The notes below the pieces were generated by a model, which saw only the letters and a program-made list of their open reading frames with translations, had not been told where the DNA came from and ran no database searches. This document shows positions 11,459-23,800 of a stretch of DNA of 64,000 nt, one piece after another. Source of the DNA: Panorpa germanica (lineage: Eukaryota; Arthropoda; Insecta; Mecoptera; Panorpidae); assembly GCA_963678705.1 (NCBI GenBank), contig OY783223.1:7658721-7722720 (forward strand). The letters run 5' to 3'. How positions within the stretch are numbered: the stretch's first letter is position 1; each line of letters opens with the position of its first letter. The position numbers were made by a program, and so were the translations under genes.

Positions 11459-14213
11459 TCACATAACGAAAAACAATATTATCACAATTAACAAAACGGC
11501 TGTTAGAATACCAATCGCCATCCATTGTCGTTTATCTGAAAATTAATGAAATTTAGTGTAATATTTAATGTATGTGATAAGCTATCACAACTTGGCAACG
11601 CTGTATATTATTAGGCTCTCCGCGTGAAAGCCTACATGCAGAGATGTATGTTTTTCAAATACATATACTCAAAATGCAAATACAAAATAGTAAATACCTA
11701 TATTTTGTATTTAAATATTTTTTAAGAGTATAGAATTTTATATTTTATTTGAAACCTTTTACAATCCTATTTCCTATTTGGAAAATACAAAATACTTTTT
11801 TCATTTTTGTTACTTCATAGTGTTAATCAGTAAATATTATTTTTTGAATATAAACTTAAAACCCCACCAACATTAGCACCAGTTATGATCTAAAAGTATC
11901 TGCACAATTGTCTTAATAATTCTAATTTAAAATGATAGATGTGCCTATTATTTTATTATCCTTCCTGTTACCCCCACCATAAGACATCTGATTTTCGTTT
12001 ACCTAAATTTGTTTATCATATTTTCTCGTTCATTATTTGTTTTACTACAAGACAATCACTCCACTACATTCCTTACTGAAATATATATACATAAATATGT
12101 ATTATTTCACCTACTTTTTACGTACAGTACACTTAATTGTACTTTTAACGTACAGACTAGTGCGACATAAACATGCGACACTAATAAAACCCTTACTTTT
12201 GCTATTTTTAAAAATTCTAGGTAGTATTTTTATGAAACAAAGATGTTTCAAAACGAAGTCGATCTTTATCAAAGAGAATTCTCATAATTATTTAAAAAAA
12301 TAACATTTATATTAGTAACATAAAGAGTATTCTTTTTTCTCAAATGTATTTTTGAAATACGTATTTTGTATTTAAATACTAACATGAAAATACTAAGAAC
12401 AGGAAATACTAAGAAAATAACGAGGTATTTGCATTTTGTATTTAAATGCTTTTGAAAAGCATTTGTGCACATCTCTGCTTACATGATGAAAATATAATAC
12501 CATTCAATTTGTATTTAATATCCTACTCAGTTCAGTTCCCTGTAAAGTAAAAGACACTTATAGATTATTATATACGTACCATTTGACATATGCAAAACCT
12601 TTGCTACTTTCTTCATAGTAGAATCCAACTTGGAATCTGTGTTCTCGATTTCATTTCCAAAATCATCCAACATTCTAAATAAAAATGAAGTTTGTGTTAA
12701 TTTTATATGATACAATTTCGAAGTATATATTAAAAAATTAAAATCTTACACAGCCTGTTCATCAAGTTCAACTCCAATTTGTCGAGAAACGGTTTTCAAA
12801 GTACCAATTGAATCTGAGATAACATCTAATTGTTCATCTTGCCCTTGCAGCATCCTCTGTTGTACAGATACGCTCTCACCGAGAAATCCATGGCTTGGAC
12901 TATCCAGAACACCATTACGTGAATAATTTCCTGGACTATCTAGCGTATTTTCAAGTTTGGAATATTTTGTACCACTATGCCTTGGGACTGATATTGCAGG
13001 GCTGCTTTCTAAAATATAATATGCATCGATTTAAAGCCTTCGTAAATTAATGTGGTCTTGATAGGATTCATTTGGCGTGTATTTTTCTATAAGTGCACAA
13101 TGTGTGATGCACCAGAATGAATATTTATTGTTCTACTAGTAAAACAGGTGAGTAAACAAGACCTGGGTAAATAAATATGACGCAAATGTTTGCTTAAGCC
13201 ATATCAGTATTTACAATTGCACATGAAGCTTCTATTTATAACAGTATTGTTAAAAATATAAAGATAATATTCAGAAACTGCAAAATAAAGTTGTAGTGCA
13301 ATTTTAATTTACTTTTCTTTCTTTTATAATTGTTATTTCCAAAAACTATATAGAAAAGATAATTTTATTTATAATTATAACAATCTCTAAGAATATATTT
13401 AGTAACTTTTAAAGCAGCGATAATATTTGCAGTTGATATAAACATATTTTTAAAGATTACAAAAATAGAGATAAGTTATATCTTCTGTTAGGTTTAATGA
13501 ATTTTGCAACAACTATTGTTTTCTTTAAGCTATAGTTTTAAAATTAATACATTTTTAACGCTGTCATGTTAACTGCTTAGTTAATTAGAGAGAATATTTA
13601 TAAAATTAGTCATGTCTTATTTATTTGTCCTTGTATTTATTTAAGTAATTATATAATCATAAGTTTAATCGAATCAAATATATTTATTATACTCGTACTA
13701 TCAAAGAGAGGCTGCGTTAGCAATTAAAATAACTTTTGTTACTCACCCAAAAGAGGTTGCCTTGCAGTGCGATCGCGATCTCTATTTCTGTTAATATTCA
13801 TTTTATCTTTCATGGATTTCACTTCGTCTCGAGTATTGTCAATAAAGCTTCTTCTGCTAGAAAGTTCTTTATTTTCAATTTTAAACTTTGATGGATTTTT
13901 TTCTACGATACGTAATTATTAGTTAAGGAATTTATAGTATTGTTCTTTTGTTGTTGCCACAAATATTTATTAAAATATAACAATGTATTAGTAATTTAAA
14001 AAGGATATTAATTGTATCTTCCAAATCCTCCAGGTCCCATTCAATACTTCGTAATGCATTTCTTAATTCTGTAGTGGTCCACTCAGCTTCTGCACCAGCA
14101 GGTCCTTCGGAAGCATCCCCAAGCTCTAGCCAACGTAAGTATAAACCACGAGTTTTGTTTAGTGCTTTAAAAACCTCGCTGTAAGAATAATGAAATGCGT
14201 CAGATCGTGACAT
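11459..14213 (-). CDS. Syx6: Syntaxin-6 (trans-Golgi/endosomal t-SNARE)
   Basis: This is a Qc-SNARE for fusion at the trans-Golgi and early endosomes. Exons on the minus strand are 14213-14009, 13911-13747, 13008-12750, 12674-12580 and 11535-11459. Together they give 266 residues, against about 255 for vertebrate syntaxin 6. The N-terminal helical domain contains WDLEDLEDTI, the family's conserved stretch. The SNARE motif spans roughly 180-242 with the zero-layer Gln in DEQAVMLDDF (Gln208). A single C-terminal membrane anchor covers about 247-266. All junctions keep frame; introns 2-4 are GT-AG. Intron 1 (14008-13912) is different, with AT-AC ends and U12-type signals, and is listed separately. 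Intron 4 carries a hAT-like element. The gene lies head to tail with the nucleoside diphosphate kinase gene. Identification is very secure; exon ends were read by eye. Confidence 0.93.
11639..12477. mobile_element. hAT-like non-autonomous element with 8-bp target duplication
   Basis: The element begins CAGAGATGTATG and ends CATCTCTG (GTGCACATCTCTG on the top strand), matching the CAG...CTG ends typical of hAT transposons. It is flanked by CCTACATG on the left and CTTACATG on the right, 7 of 8 identical, consistent with an 8-bp hAT target duplication. The interior is rich in 'gtatttaaata' motifs and codes for nothing recognisable. It lies in syntaxin-6 intron 4. Single-end relatives occur near 4.70 and 62.60 kb. 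Confidence 0.85.
13912..14008 (-). other. U12-type AT-AC intron in syntaxin 6
   Basis: Read on the minus strand, this 97-nt intron begins ATATCCTTTTT, an exact match to the U12 5' splice site consensus. It ends TTCCTTAACTAATAATTAC, with a perfect U12 branch site TTCCTTAAC about 11 nt before the terminal AC. Removing it joins codon phase 1 to 2 and restores the family sequence DTISIVEKNPSKFKIENKE. No GT-AG alternative in the region keeps the frame. Confidence 0.9.
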
Positions 14214-15104
14214 TGTCGTTTCAGCTTCTCAGCTAGACTACTTACATGCTCTACATTACAGAAGATTTTATTGTTATCTTTTATTATTTTAATCGAACGA
14301 GATAAATAAAATATGCTTGATATGGTGACTAATATATTATGATAATATGGTGGGGATTAATGTCAAATCATTTGACATATTTATCCGCCATTTTCTATTA
14401 CTATTATTAAATGTCAACTTACTCCTTAACTACGAAAAATGGGTCTTGTAACGTCATGTCAGTTACAAAAATGAAAGGACCACGGCAATAAAGCACCTAG
14501 CTCCTGGAGGTTGACCATGGATGCAATATTTATTAATCACAAGAGACACTATTTTAGCACCATCGTTATTTTGATATATAACTATAAATTCATTTTTCAA
14601 TTTCACCCCTTCAAAGGTTGATTATTGACAAACTCACCGTGATTATATTATTTGAATCGAACATGCGTCAACAATCCATCTCTTCCTTGCACAAGGGTTG
14701 AAAGGGGAAAGAATATGTTTTTACACGCTCTGAATACATACATTGTAAATAATGTAATGACGCCAATATGAACGTCTCGACGCCATCTATACAGCATCTC
14801 GGTATGCAAAACAAAGGTTTGTTTCCTCGTCGCTTGGATAACTGTAACGACGCTCAGGTGAAGACAAATTTCTTATCAAACAAATAATATTTATCGAACT
14901 GCAAAAGGTCTTACGTAACAAGAGGTTAATTACAAAATCAATATGCTTAAAATAAATACATATAATTCACGACATCAATCAAATCTATTTGAATGAAGCC
15001 ATTCAATGACAGTTCTAAATAAAACACTTTTTATGATTTAAATAAAATTTATTAAACAAAGGCAGGTGGTCCAAATTAAATTAAAAATATAAATAAATCA
15101 CAAA
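14214..15104. other. Spacer between syntaxin 6 and NDK
   Basis: This holds the likely syntaxin-6 promoter and 5' UTR at its left end. At its right end is the 3' UTR of the kinase gene, with an AATAAA on the minus strand near 15050. I see no further gene, repeat or RNA in between. Confidence 0.5.
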
Positions 15105-15646
15105 TTATTCATAGACCCATCCTTCGTTAGCTGGGGTCCAGGAGACGACTTCCTTTTCGGTGAACCAAAGACCAATTTCTTTCTTTGCACTTTCAACTCC
15201 ATCAGAGCCATGAAGGATGTTGCGGCCAACTTGGACGCACAAATCTCCACGGATTGTTCCAGGGGCTGAATCTGCAGGATTTGTAGCTCCAAGAAGAACA
15301 CGGCCGGTCTTGACAGCATTCAAACCTTCCCAAACCATGGGTACAACGGGCCCAGAGCTCATGTACTTAACTAGACCTGGGAAGAAGGGACGAGCTGAAA
15401 GATCTGCGTAGTGCTGTTGGAGGAGCTCTTCAGTTGGCTATACAAAAATACATGAAGATTAAATAAAGATAACAATGAAAATGACCACGAGGTTTTAAGG
15501 TTAGTTTCACTCACCCAAACAAATTTCAATGCAACCAGCTTGAAACCTTTTTGTTCGAAACGTTTGATAATTTTACCAACTAGTCCTCTTTGGACTCCAT
15601 CAGGCTTAACCATGATGAAGGTCCTTTCCTTATTTGCGTCAGCCAT
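15105..15646 (-). CDS. awd: Nucleoside diphosphate kinase (awd/NME)
   Basis: This enzyme transfers the gamma phosphate of ATP to nucleoside diphosphates through a phosphohistidine. Exons 15646-15515 and 15437-15105 are joined at a GT-AG intron in phase 0, giving 154 residues, the usual family length. The start is the ATG of [10 protein letters not shown]. Visible motifs include [15 protein letters not shown] near the N-terminus, [20 protein letters not shown], and NILHGSD with the catalytic His120. The C-terminus ends WVYE as in animal enzymes. The frame continues upstream of the start through a pyrimidine-rich stretch ending in CAAG. That is probably a 5' UTR intron acceptor, so the longer frame is not favoured. 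AATAAA lies close after the stop. Family and start are secure. Confidence 0.97.
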
Positions 15647-18075
15647 AATGCTTGAAATAAAAGAATAAATACAAAGCAAAACACAGATCATACAGCGACC
15701 CCGAGAAAGAATGGAATGGAAAGATTACTTCAACCTTCAAAACGACGTGCCGGTCGAATGTCGTAATGTCCGGTTTAGAAATATTTATTTTAGTGGAAGG
15801 GGACATGCACCATATTGATAGCCTCTAGCCCAAAGCTTCTACAATTTGAAATACGTTAAATATATATTGTTTAACACTGAATGTACAATTCTGATAAATA
15901 AAAATAATAATATAAATCTTTTAGCTACTATTAAAACCATTATTACATTTATATTTGTTATAAAATAAATATTTAATCCAATTTTGATTGCATCTATATC
16001 CGGTATCAATGCGATTTTTACTACACCATGGTACACATTCTTTAAGACTATTCAAAATGGAAAATGGTCGTCGTCTTAAGAATTTGTATCAAAGAGTTTA
16101 TCTCAACAGAGTTTGAGCAAAAAAAAAATTATGATAAATGTATTTAATAAATAAAGCTGTAACAGTGTCGTTAATTATGATATATAAAGCAAATCTTTTA
16201 TATGAAAAATGAATGAATTAATTTGGATTTCAAATGTTGGTGAGTTATAAAATAATATTTATACCTTCCACACATTAGAGTTGTTGTATAAATTGATCGT
16301 TTTAAAACTGGTGATAATAATATAGGAATAGCCATTTATTGTTCCTCAGCTATATTTGTTTTATTTTTATTTGACGACTGAATTTAATAAAGAAAAACTA
16401 TTAACTGATTCTAGTGTAGTGTCTCTTATATGGCTTGTTTTTAATTAAATCAACTGTAGAGCATTGCAATTACATGTCTATTTTTATCGTAATACTAATT
16501 TACCCTTGTGAAATATTTACTTTGTGAAATATTAACAATGGGTCGAGAAATAGAGATTTAAAAAAGTACTGCATATAAATCCGAATTGAATTTATTTCTT
16601 GTTTTATCAGTCTTAATTTGAAATATTGTTTATTGATAGTGACAGCTAAATTATTTGCTAACGAAATAGATGTCTTAATAAGAATTACAATATATTATAG
16701 TGCCTTAAAATAAAGGAAATCTTTTTGACACATATTTTGACGTTTGCTGAGCATGTTATAGATATTGTTTACTTTCTTAATCTTTATTCATTTTCGTGTT
16801 TAACTTAAACCTAGTACAATTAAATAACAAACTTTTCTGATGTTTCTAAAACTAATTGGAAACTTTTCTTGTAGCTTCTAGTAATATTCCCATGTTTTTA
16901 TTTCAGCAGGAATTGAAGAAGATAATATTACCAGAAGATTGATACTCTAGCAACAGGATAAAATTATTGCAATAGCAAATATGAAAGATGGAATACAAGG
17001 AGCAAAGCATGATATTATCGTGAACGAAGAAGACAAACTCCTTCTGTAGCTGATGTTTTCTAGAGGTGTAAGAAACTAAACACAACTTGGAAAAGCTAAA
17101 AGGAAGAAAGTGAGTTCTAAAACATTAACATAAAGATGAATTATTAATAATCAGTTGGTAATACAGTTAGAATTAGTAAAGTTTGTTTTATTAAATATGG
17201 TTTATTATATTTCTTTTTTTTATTTGTAGATTCAAATAACAATGATGACCTGGAGATCGAACCATCAAACAAACGAGAAGAAAGAAACAAAAACTCGAAT
17301 GTATAAATGATTTAATATCAATATAATAATTCGTAATTTCATTGGATATTTTTATTCTATTCTTAAATTAAAATATTTGGCTTTATTATAATTATATGAT
17401 GCTTGACGCTGACTGCTGTGTTTTCGGGTTCGATCACCGGACCAGAGCCCCTATTCCTGAGTATTGCGAACAATGTTCGTTATTGAACATATCTGATTTA
17501 TATGAGTGAAACATTTTACGAATCGCTCAGGAATACGGGCACAGATATATATTTTCTGGGTTTAGTTGTTAGCAACTTATATTGATTATGTACCGACGTA
17601 ATCGTACACTTATTAAGCAGCGGTGTAGTTCACATATATGAGGCCACGACAATACAAATACTGCATACATTAAAGGAGGTCTTCGGTGAATTAAATAAAT
17701 GAAAAATATATAATTATTCTTGATTTTAATTAAACCATGAGGTAGTTTTGGTTTAAATTGCTCCTACAGCAATTATTTATATGAAAACAATTAATAAGTA
17801 GAACTTTAAAAAATGTTCTTCAAGGTAATAAAGAAATTTGTAATGCTTGTTGCCCTCTACCACCATCTATGGGACCTATAAGACAACAACAAAAATAATA
17901 AACGCATGGCAATAATAAAATGGCGGGATTAGTATCTGTTTGTGAAGTAGCTGTCATTCAGTGTCATGGTTATATTAATCTTTAAAATTAAATAGAGAAG
18001 GATTAATTATAGGTGTTTTTGTTAATTTTTTATGCAGTGTTAAGCAACCGATTACGTTGCATTTTATATATTGAT
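15647..18075. other. Intergenic region between NDK and CHRAC-14
   Basis: There is no supportable coding gene. Two blocks, 16907-17109 and 17230-about 17305, have splice-like borders (TTTATTTCAG / GTGAGT and TATTTGTAG), but every frame of the first block is closed. GGTTCGATCAC at 17427-17437 resembles a Pol III B box without a tRNA or SINE body. A GGCGGGA motif at 17922-17928, about 150 bp before the CHRAC-14 start, resembles an E2F site. Confidence 0.4.
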
Positions 18076-18545
18076 ATGGCTGAAAAACTAGAAGATTTAA
18101 ATTTACCAAATGCTGTAGTAGCTCGCTTAATTAAAGAAGCCCTACCTGATGGTATTAACGTAGCCAAGGAGGCCCGAACTGCTTTAGCTAAAGCAGCATC
18201 AGTTTTTGTCTTGTATGTAACATCCGCATCAACAAATGTAGCTAAGAGAAATAATAGAAAAACAATAAGTGGTTCAGATGTGCTAGACGCTATGGAAGAC
18301 ATAGAATTTGAACAATTTGTAGAACCTCTTAAAGAATCCCTAGAAAGTAAGCAAATTGTATTATTTTATTCATTCGCCAAGACTTGTTCGTATTATTAAC
18401 ATTGTTCGTTGATTGATTTTTAGGTTATAAGAAATCTCAAAAGGTTAAAAAAGATGCCACAGCTAAACGTAAGCTGGAAACGCATAAGGAGGATGATAAA
18501 GAAGTTGAGCTAGAAGATGATGTTGAAACTGTTGAACTAGACTGA
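18076..18545 (+). CDS. Chrac-14: DNA polymerase epsilon subunit 3 / CHRAC-14 histone-fold protein
   Basis: This small histone-fold protein pairs with a CHRAC-16/POLE4-type partner in DNA polymerase epsilon and in the CHRAC/ACF chromatin-remodelling complex. Exons 18076-18346 and 18424-18545 are joined at a GT-AG intron, giving 130 residues, close to the family norm. The fold covers about residues 5-95. It includes [35 protein letters not shown], and the [18 protein letters not shown] helix-loop-helix. The tail is lysine-rich, then acidic ([12 protein letters not shown]), as in relatives. The upstream in-frame ATG at 18034 would add a hydrophobic leader absent from the family, so [11 protein letters not shown] is preferred. 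AATAAA follows about 130 bp downstream. Confidence 0.95.
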
Positions 18546-20810
18546 TATATAAGGAACATGGTGTATTATATTAATACAACAATATCACAATGCAAAAATT
18601 ACCACCTTCTTGAAGCATCATCTTATGAATACAATAAACAAATTTTGTTTTACAATGTATTTAATTTGTATATGTATTTAATAAAACATTTTGTTAAAAG
18701 TTATTATTTTTTTTACGTTTTTTTATATATATATATATTATTTTAACTTTTATTATATTGTAACTTGTGTATTGAAAATAACTATAGTTCAATTTATGAG
18801 AGATTCACATGCTTAAAAATTGTGTACGAGATATCGCGCTAAACTAAGTTATCTGTTACGTAAATTATGTTAAATAACATACAACGTTTTGTGACCTATT
18901 TTCCTGCTGTTTGAAGAATATTTCTACATCTGTCATTAACATAATCGTAAAATACCCTTTTAAGGATTATACAATTTTAAGAAGTTCTTTTTAAGGATTA
19001 TAAGCTCCGCGCGTTTTGCACAAAGGAAGTGCAGTTAACATTAGCTTTAAATACTGATTTTTATAATAACTTTCAATGCACAAGAACATATATGATTTAT
19101 GTATGTATATGAATAGCATATTTTTAAAACTTTTGTTAGAAATTTTATGTTAAGGTCACTTATAGTATAATATATATTGAGTAAACTTGTGCAATTAGAT
19201 AGATTAAATTTTATGGCACACTTTATCCAAGCAACACAATGTGATCCCAGTTTTTTATAGAGTATTTCTTTTAAATAGCTTACAATTTCAAAATAAGAAA
19301 AATTCTTACTTTCAGAAGCAGTGAGCGATTATATTTATTATAAATAAATTGGATTTATATTTAAGTGATTACGACGATAGCCAAACGAATGTCTTTTTAA
19401 TAAAGTAATAGTTTTTAAGACAAATCGCTCACAGACTTTTCTTAGTTTATAAATCAGAGTATTCATGCTTTTTGAGGGTCGTTAAGTAGTTCCTATAGAC
19501 AAGACTGTCTTAGAGTCTGCGTATTCAGGCAAGCCCGTGAAAATATATAGATACTACACTTGAGACATGATGGTCAACGTTTTCAAGTCCTTAATATATT
19601 CACCCTACCTTCTCCTTTGTAAATAAAGGGATTGATATAATGAAAGTTACCCAATAAGGCAAATTTTAATGAGAAAGTCACATTACTAATTGACTAACGC
19701 CGTATGTAAGTTTGATATTAATATTATTCAAAATACGAAGATAAAAGTAGTTTACGTTTCAATAAAATTTGATAAATATTATGGCGTCAAAAAACACTGA
19801 TTGTAACGTTAAATATTGCAAGCTTTACAATTAAAATTTAGATGTTAATTGTATTATTTGCAGAAACATACTACATATTAGTTAGAGCTATATAATAATG
19901 AATGTATTGCATATATTTGTCAATTACTATTGTTAAAAATATAAATGTAATTTCCGCTGAAGACAGTTATTTGTATTTCAGATTTATCTTAAATAACAAA
20001 AGTTTCCCGTTGCTTAAACAGTGTGACCTATTTTTCGACTTCTGAATAATAACTTACATATTACTAAGGTTCGTATAAGTAAAATATTACAGTAATAGAG
20101 AGGTGACATTTAATTATTGTGTCCAGCGGGTTGTTTATCCATCGTAGCACTATTTTTACTGTGATGAACAAACTACTGCCTAAATATTAAAATGTTGTAT
20201 GTTTGTACAAATATGTAGAAGATCTTCCATCTAAATTTACAAGCGAACCACAGTATTAAATTTCATTTCAAATATACTTATTTTAAAATTATATTTCAAA
20301 GTATTTTTTATATCCACTATCCTTTTTATATACTAGCGGTTCTAAAATATTAATATTTCTTTAAATATAACTAGAAATGTACATGGATGTATAAATATAT
20401 GCATCGAGGCGTGTTTTTAGTAAATAATATAATATACTTCATTATATAATAATTAATTTCTCAAGTTTTCCTGTAAATAATGATTTTATTCGTATTTCTA
20501 TCAGAGTTAGCGATATGAAAATCTCTATATTGTATACTAAGAACACACCTACGTTAATTTGTAAGATGATTAATTTAATTTATTGAGTATTTTTTTTTTG
20601 GTATATATTTGAAGGTAATTAAAAAAGGTATCGTTGAATTGTCTTTTGCGCAATGATCACAGCAAAATAAATGAAGTAATTTGTTTATAAATAAATACCC
20701 AAATTGTACTAATCCACAACCATAGACTAGTTAAACACATACGTTAAGTATTTTTGATAAATGATAGATAAAATATGAAAATTTAAAATAGGTATAGTTA
20801 TATTGAAAAC
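18546..20810. other. AT-rich intergenic space, no gene seen
   Basis: The region separates the convergent 3' ends of CHRAC-14 and LRSAM1. It is very AT-rich. I found no open frame with domain, start or splice support, no terminal inverted repeats, and no long match to other parts of the window. The last 200 bp probably hold the LRSAM1 3' UTR. Confidence 0.45.
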
Positions 20811-23800
20811 TTATGGCAGCATAACTCGAATTTTTCTTTCAATTTTACAACGACACATTGGACAGTCTTCTACACCAGGATCTCCAGCACAATTACTGCA
20901 GCAGCACATATGTCCACAGGGAACAAATATAACTTGGCACTGAAAATACGAAGTAGAATCTGAAGAATTGTTGAACCATATAACTAGCATTATAATATCC
21001 GCAATTTTAATAGAAAATTTCACAAACCGTAGATATAAATTGTTAAAACCAATTACCTGCGCATCCATGCATATAACGCATTCTGCAGACTGTAGAGAAT
21101 CAGATCTAGCATAGCTGTCGGCACTGACAGCCCCCAATGAAATCGGAGCGCTTGGCTGTTCCATTTCTGATGTACTTGGTCTATCAAGTTTCTTATCAGT
21201 GGCTTGCCTTTCTTCCATATACAACCGTATTGCTCGGAGAAGAGCTTCTCTGTCTCGAGTTAGCGTTACACCGGCGTCATGAAGATCCTCTTCCGATAAC
21301 TCCAATAGGTTAGCTATTAATATCACATAAATTTAGTTTTACTCTATTAGTTATATCGTAATAATAAGAATAAAAAAGATTTATCACCATCTGAATGTAT
21401 CCATTTTGCTAAGAATGGTAAACAATGTATAACTTCCTCGGATAATAAATAGTTTGCTAAAATGGGGTCCAATTTTCTGTTAGATTTCGTAACATGTTCA
21501 GGTCTGGAATCCATGAGGCGTTGATATTGTCGTAACCAGAAATAATCAGATGATTCTTTATCACGTTCCATTTGATTAAGCGTATGCAAAAGTTGATTCC
21601 TTCTTTCACCTTGTTGCGATAATAAATCAAGTAATAAAGCAGATAAATTCACTCTCATATCGGCTAAATCGTTCTAAAAATATCAATTAATAATTTAGTA
21701 AAAACGAATTACATTTTTTATAAAGCAAAAAATAAATAAAATACCAATTGTTCATTGACGTGAAGTTTTCTCCTTTCCATTTCAATAGCTGTTAATTCTG
21801 CTAACTGATATTCCACCAGCATAACTTGTTGAACAAGTCCCCAACTTCGAGCATCACCGCGTTCTAAAAGAGCTCCAACTGCGGCTCTTTGTAGCTCCTC
21901 ATCCTTTTGCAGGCGCGACACAATATTTGATTGCGTTATACCTTGTACTTTAAGTAAATTTGACAATGTTATATCACTTTCTATTTCTCTGCAAAAAACA
22001 AATTACAAATTAGAAAAAAAAGACAATAAAATCGTAAATATTCCTTCAGTACTTACTGCTGCAATACATTCTGAGCAGTGGCTGCTCTATCTAGTTCATA
22101 TTCTCTCATAAATTCGCCGTGTTCATATTCTTCTTGAATTAAACCTTCCATAGCAGAAAGCACATCTTTTGTTCTCAAAGACTGATACTCCAATTGCATT
22201 GCAGACAGCAAACGCTCTTCTTCTAAACGTTCTTGTTCTAATAAATTTTGCACATATTCTTGATTTTCTTTTAGTGACAATAATTGCGAAACAACGGAAT
22301 CTGCTTTATTTTCAGCTGAAATGAAAATGTTGAATGTATTTTTGAACTAGTATGATATTACAAATCGAGAGTTTACCTAACAACAAAGATTCCATCAAAA
22401 CAGCTCTCTCGACATCTTTTTCCTGCTGAAGTTTTAACACATCTAATTCCAACTTCTTTTGTTCATCCAATAAATCAGATAAAAACTGAAATAAAAGTTT
22501 GTATTGGATATTTATACTTTGCAGATATATTTAATAAATATATTATATGAGGGAACCTATCAATTTTGTTATATTTTTTCACTCACTCGTATCTCAAAAA
22601 TACCCAATTAGAATATGAGTTTGATCTGGCAGAGAAAGATTCTTCAGCGGCGGCGCGTATTTTACCATAAATCAATAAAAACATTCTAAACGAATACTCC
22701 AGAATTTTAATGAAAACATTATTACTAATGTAAAATACATAAATTCCACAATTTAGAAAATATCGTCTATAAACTTTCCTAACAGTTGGAAATTAGCTAA
22801 TAGAGTTCCCTCCTCCTAGGTACATTACGTGTATTACCTTCTGTTTGTTAGCTTTTTGTGCATCATGCATTTCCAATTCTTGTTTTTGAATCATGTCATT
22901 ATATTGCTCTAGAGCTAAACGTTCTGCGTGCCTTTTTTCCTATAATTAATTTATTTAGAAAATACAATTAAAACCATAAATATTGTGGATTTCTTTATTA
23001 AATTTTCAACTATACCTTTATTTTTTCCAATTCAGCAAGTTTTTCCTGATAAATAGAAAAATTATATATTAAACAATCTATCATCTGTTAAATTAATGGG
23101 CTTGTGTCCTTTATCTTAATTTCTATAAAAGTGTACTATATATTGATAAAGTTGGTTACTAGAACCTCAAATGTTCAATTATTTTTTAATAACTCCTTAT
23201 ATGTTAGGAGATATTAACAATTAAAAAAGTCGTTTTGTCTCTTTAATTATTAAAGGGATTCAACGTTGTACACATTCCAAGTGCATGTGACATCACAATC
23301 CTTGTGTAAGGTTACTAACCTTACAGCTCATAAATCACTGCATTTACAGCTATTTCAAGGAACACTCAAATTCCAATATTATGTCTGCCTTAGCAGGGTT
23401 AAATAAAATAAAAACTTATTCTTTGATTTGACTTGATTATTCGACTACCAACAGCTACAGAAGATTACCACAGCACTGACCTACTCAACAAATAACTGAT
23501 GTTAAAATGCATTTCACGTCATACAAATATGGCCGACAAATTAGAGCGCTAAAACTACAATTCAAACTTTTAATTGCTATATCTCCGTCAACATTTAGAT
23601 ATTTAATAAAATAGATACGCCAATACACATTTATTAACATCAATTTCAATCAAAAATTGAAAAATCGACACTTATTGCTAATAGCTTACTTCCAATGCAG
23701 CGTCTGTATTTCTCCAATCGTTGTTTCCATCAGTTGCATCTTTTCGTCTTCTTACTGGAGTCTTGTAAGTTTCTCCATGAGCTAGAACATCAGAGATTTA

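Noticed and set aside
17427-17437. tRNA or SINE at GGTTCGATCAC
   Set aside because: The B-box-like motif has no matching A box, cloverleaf or second copy in the window.
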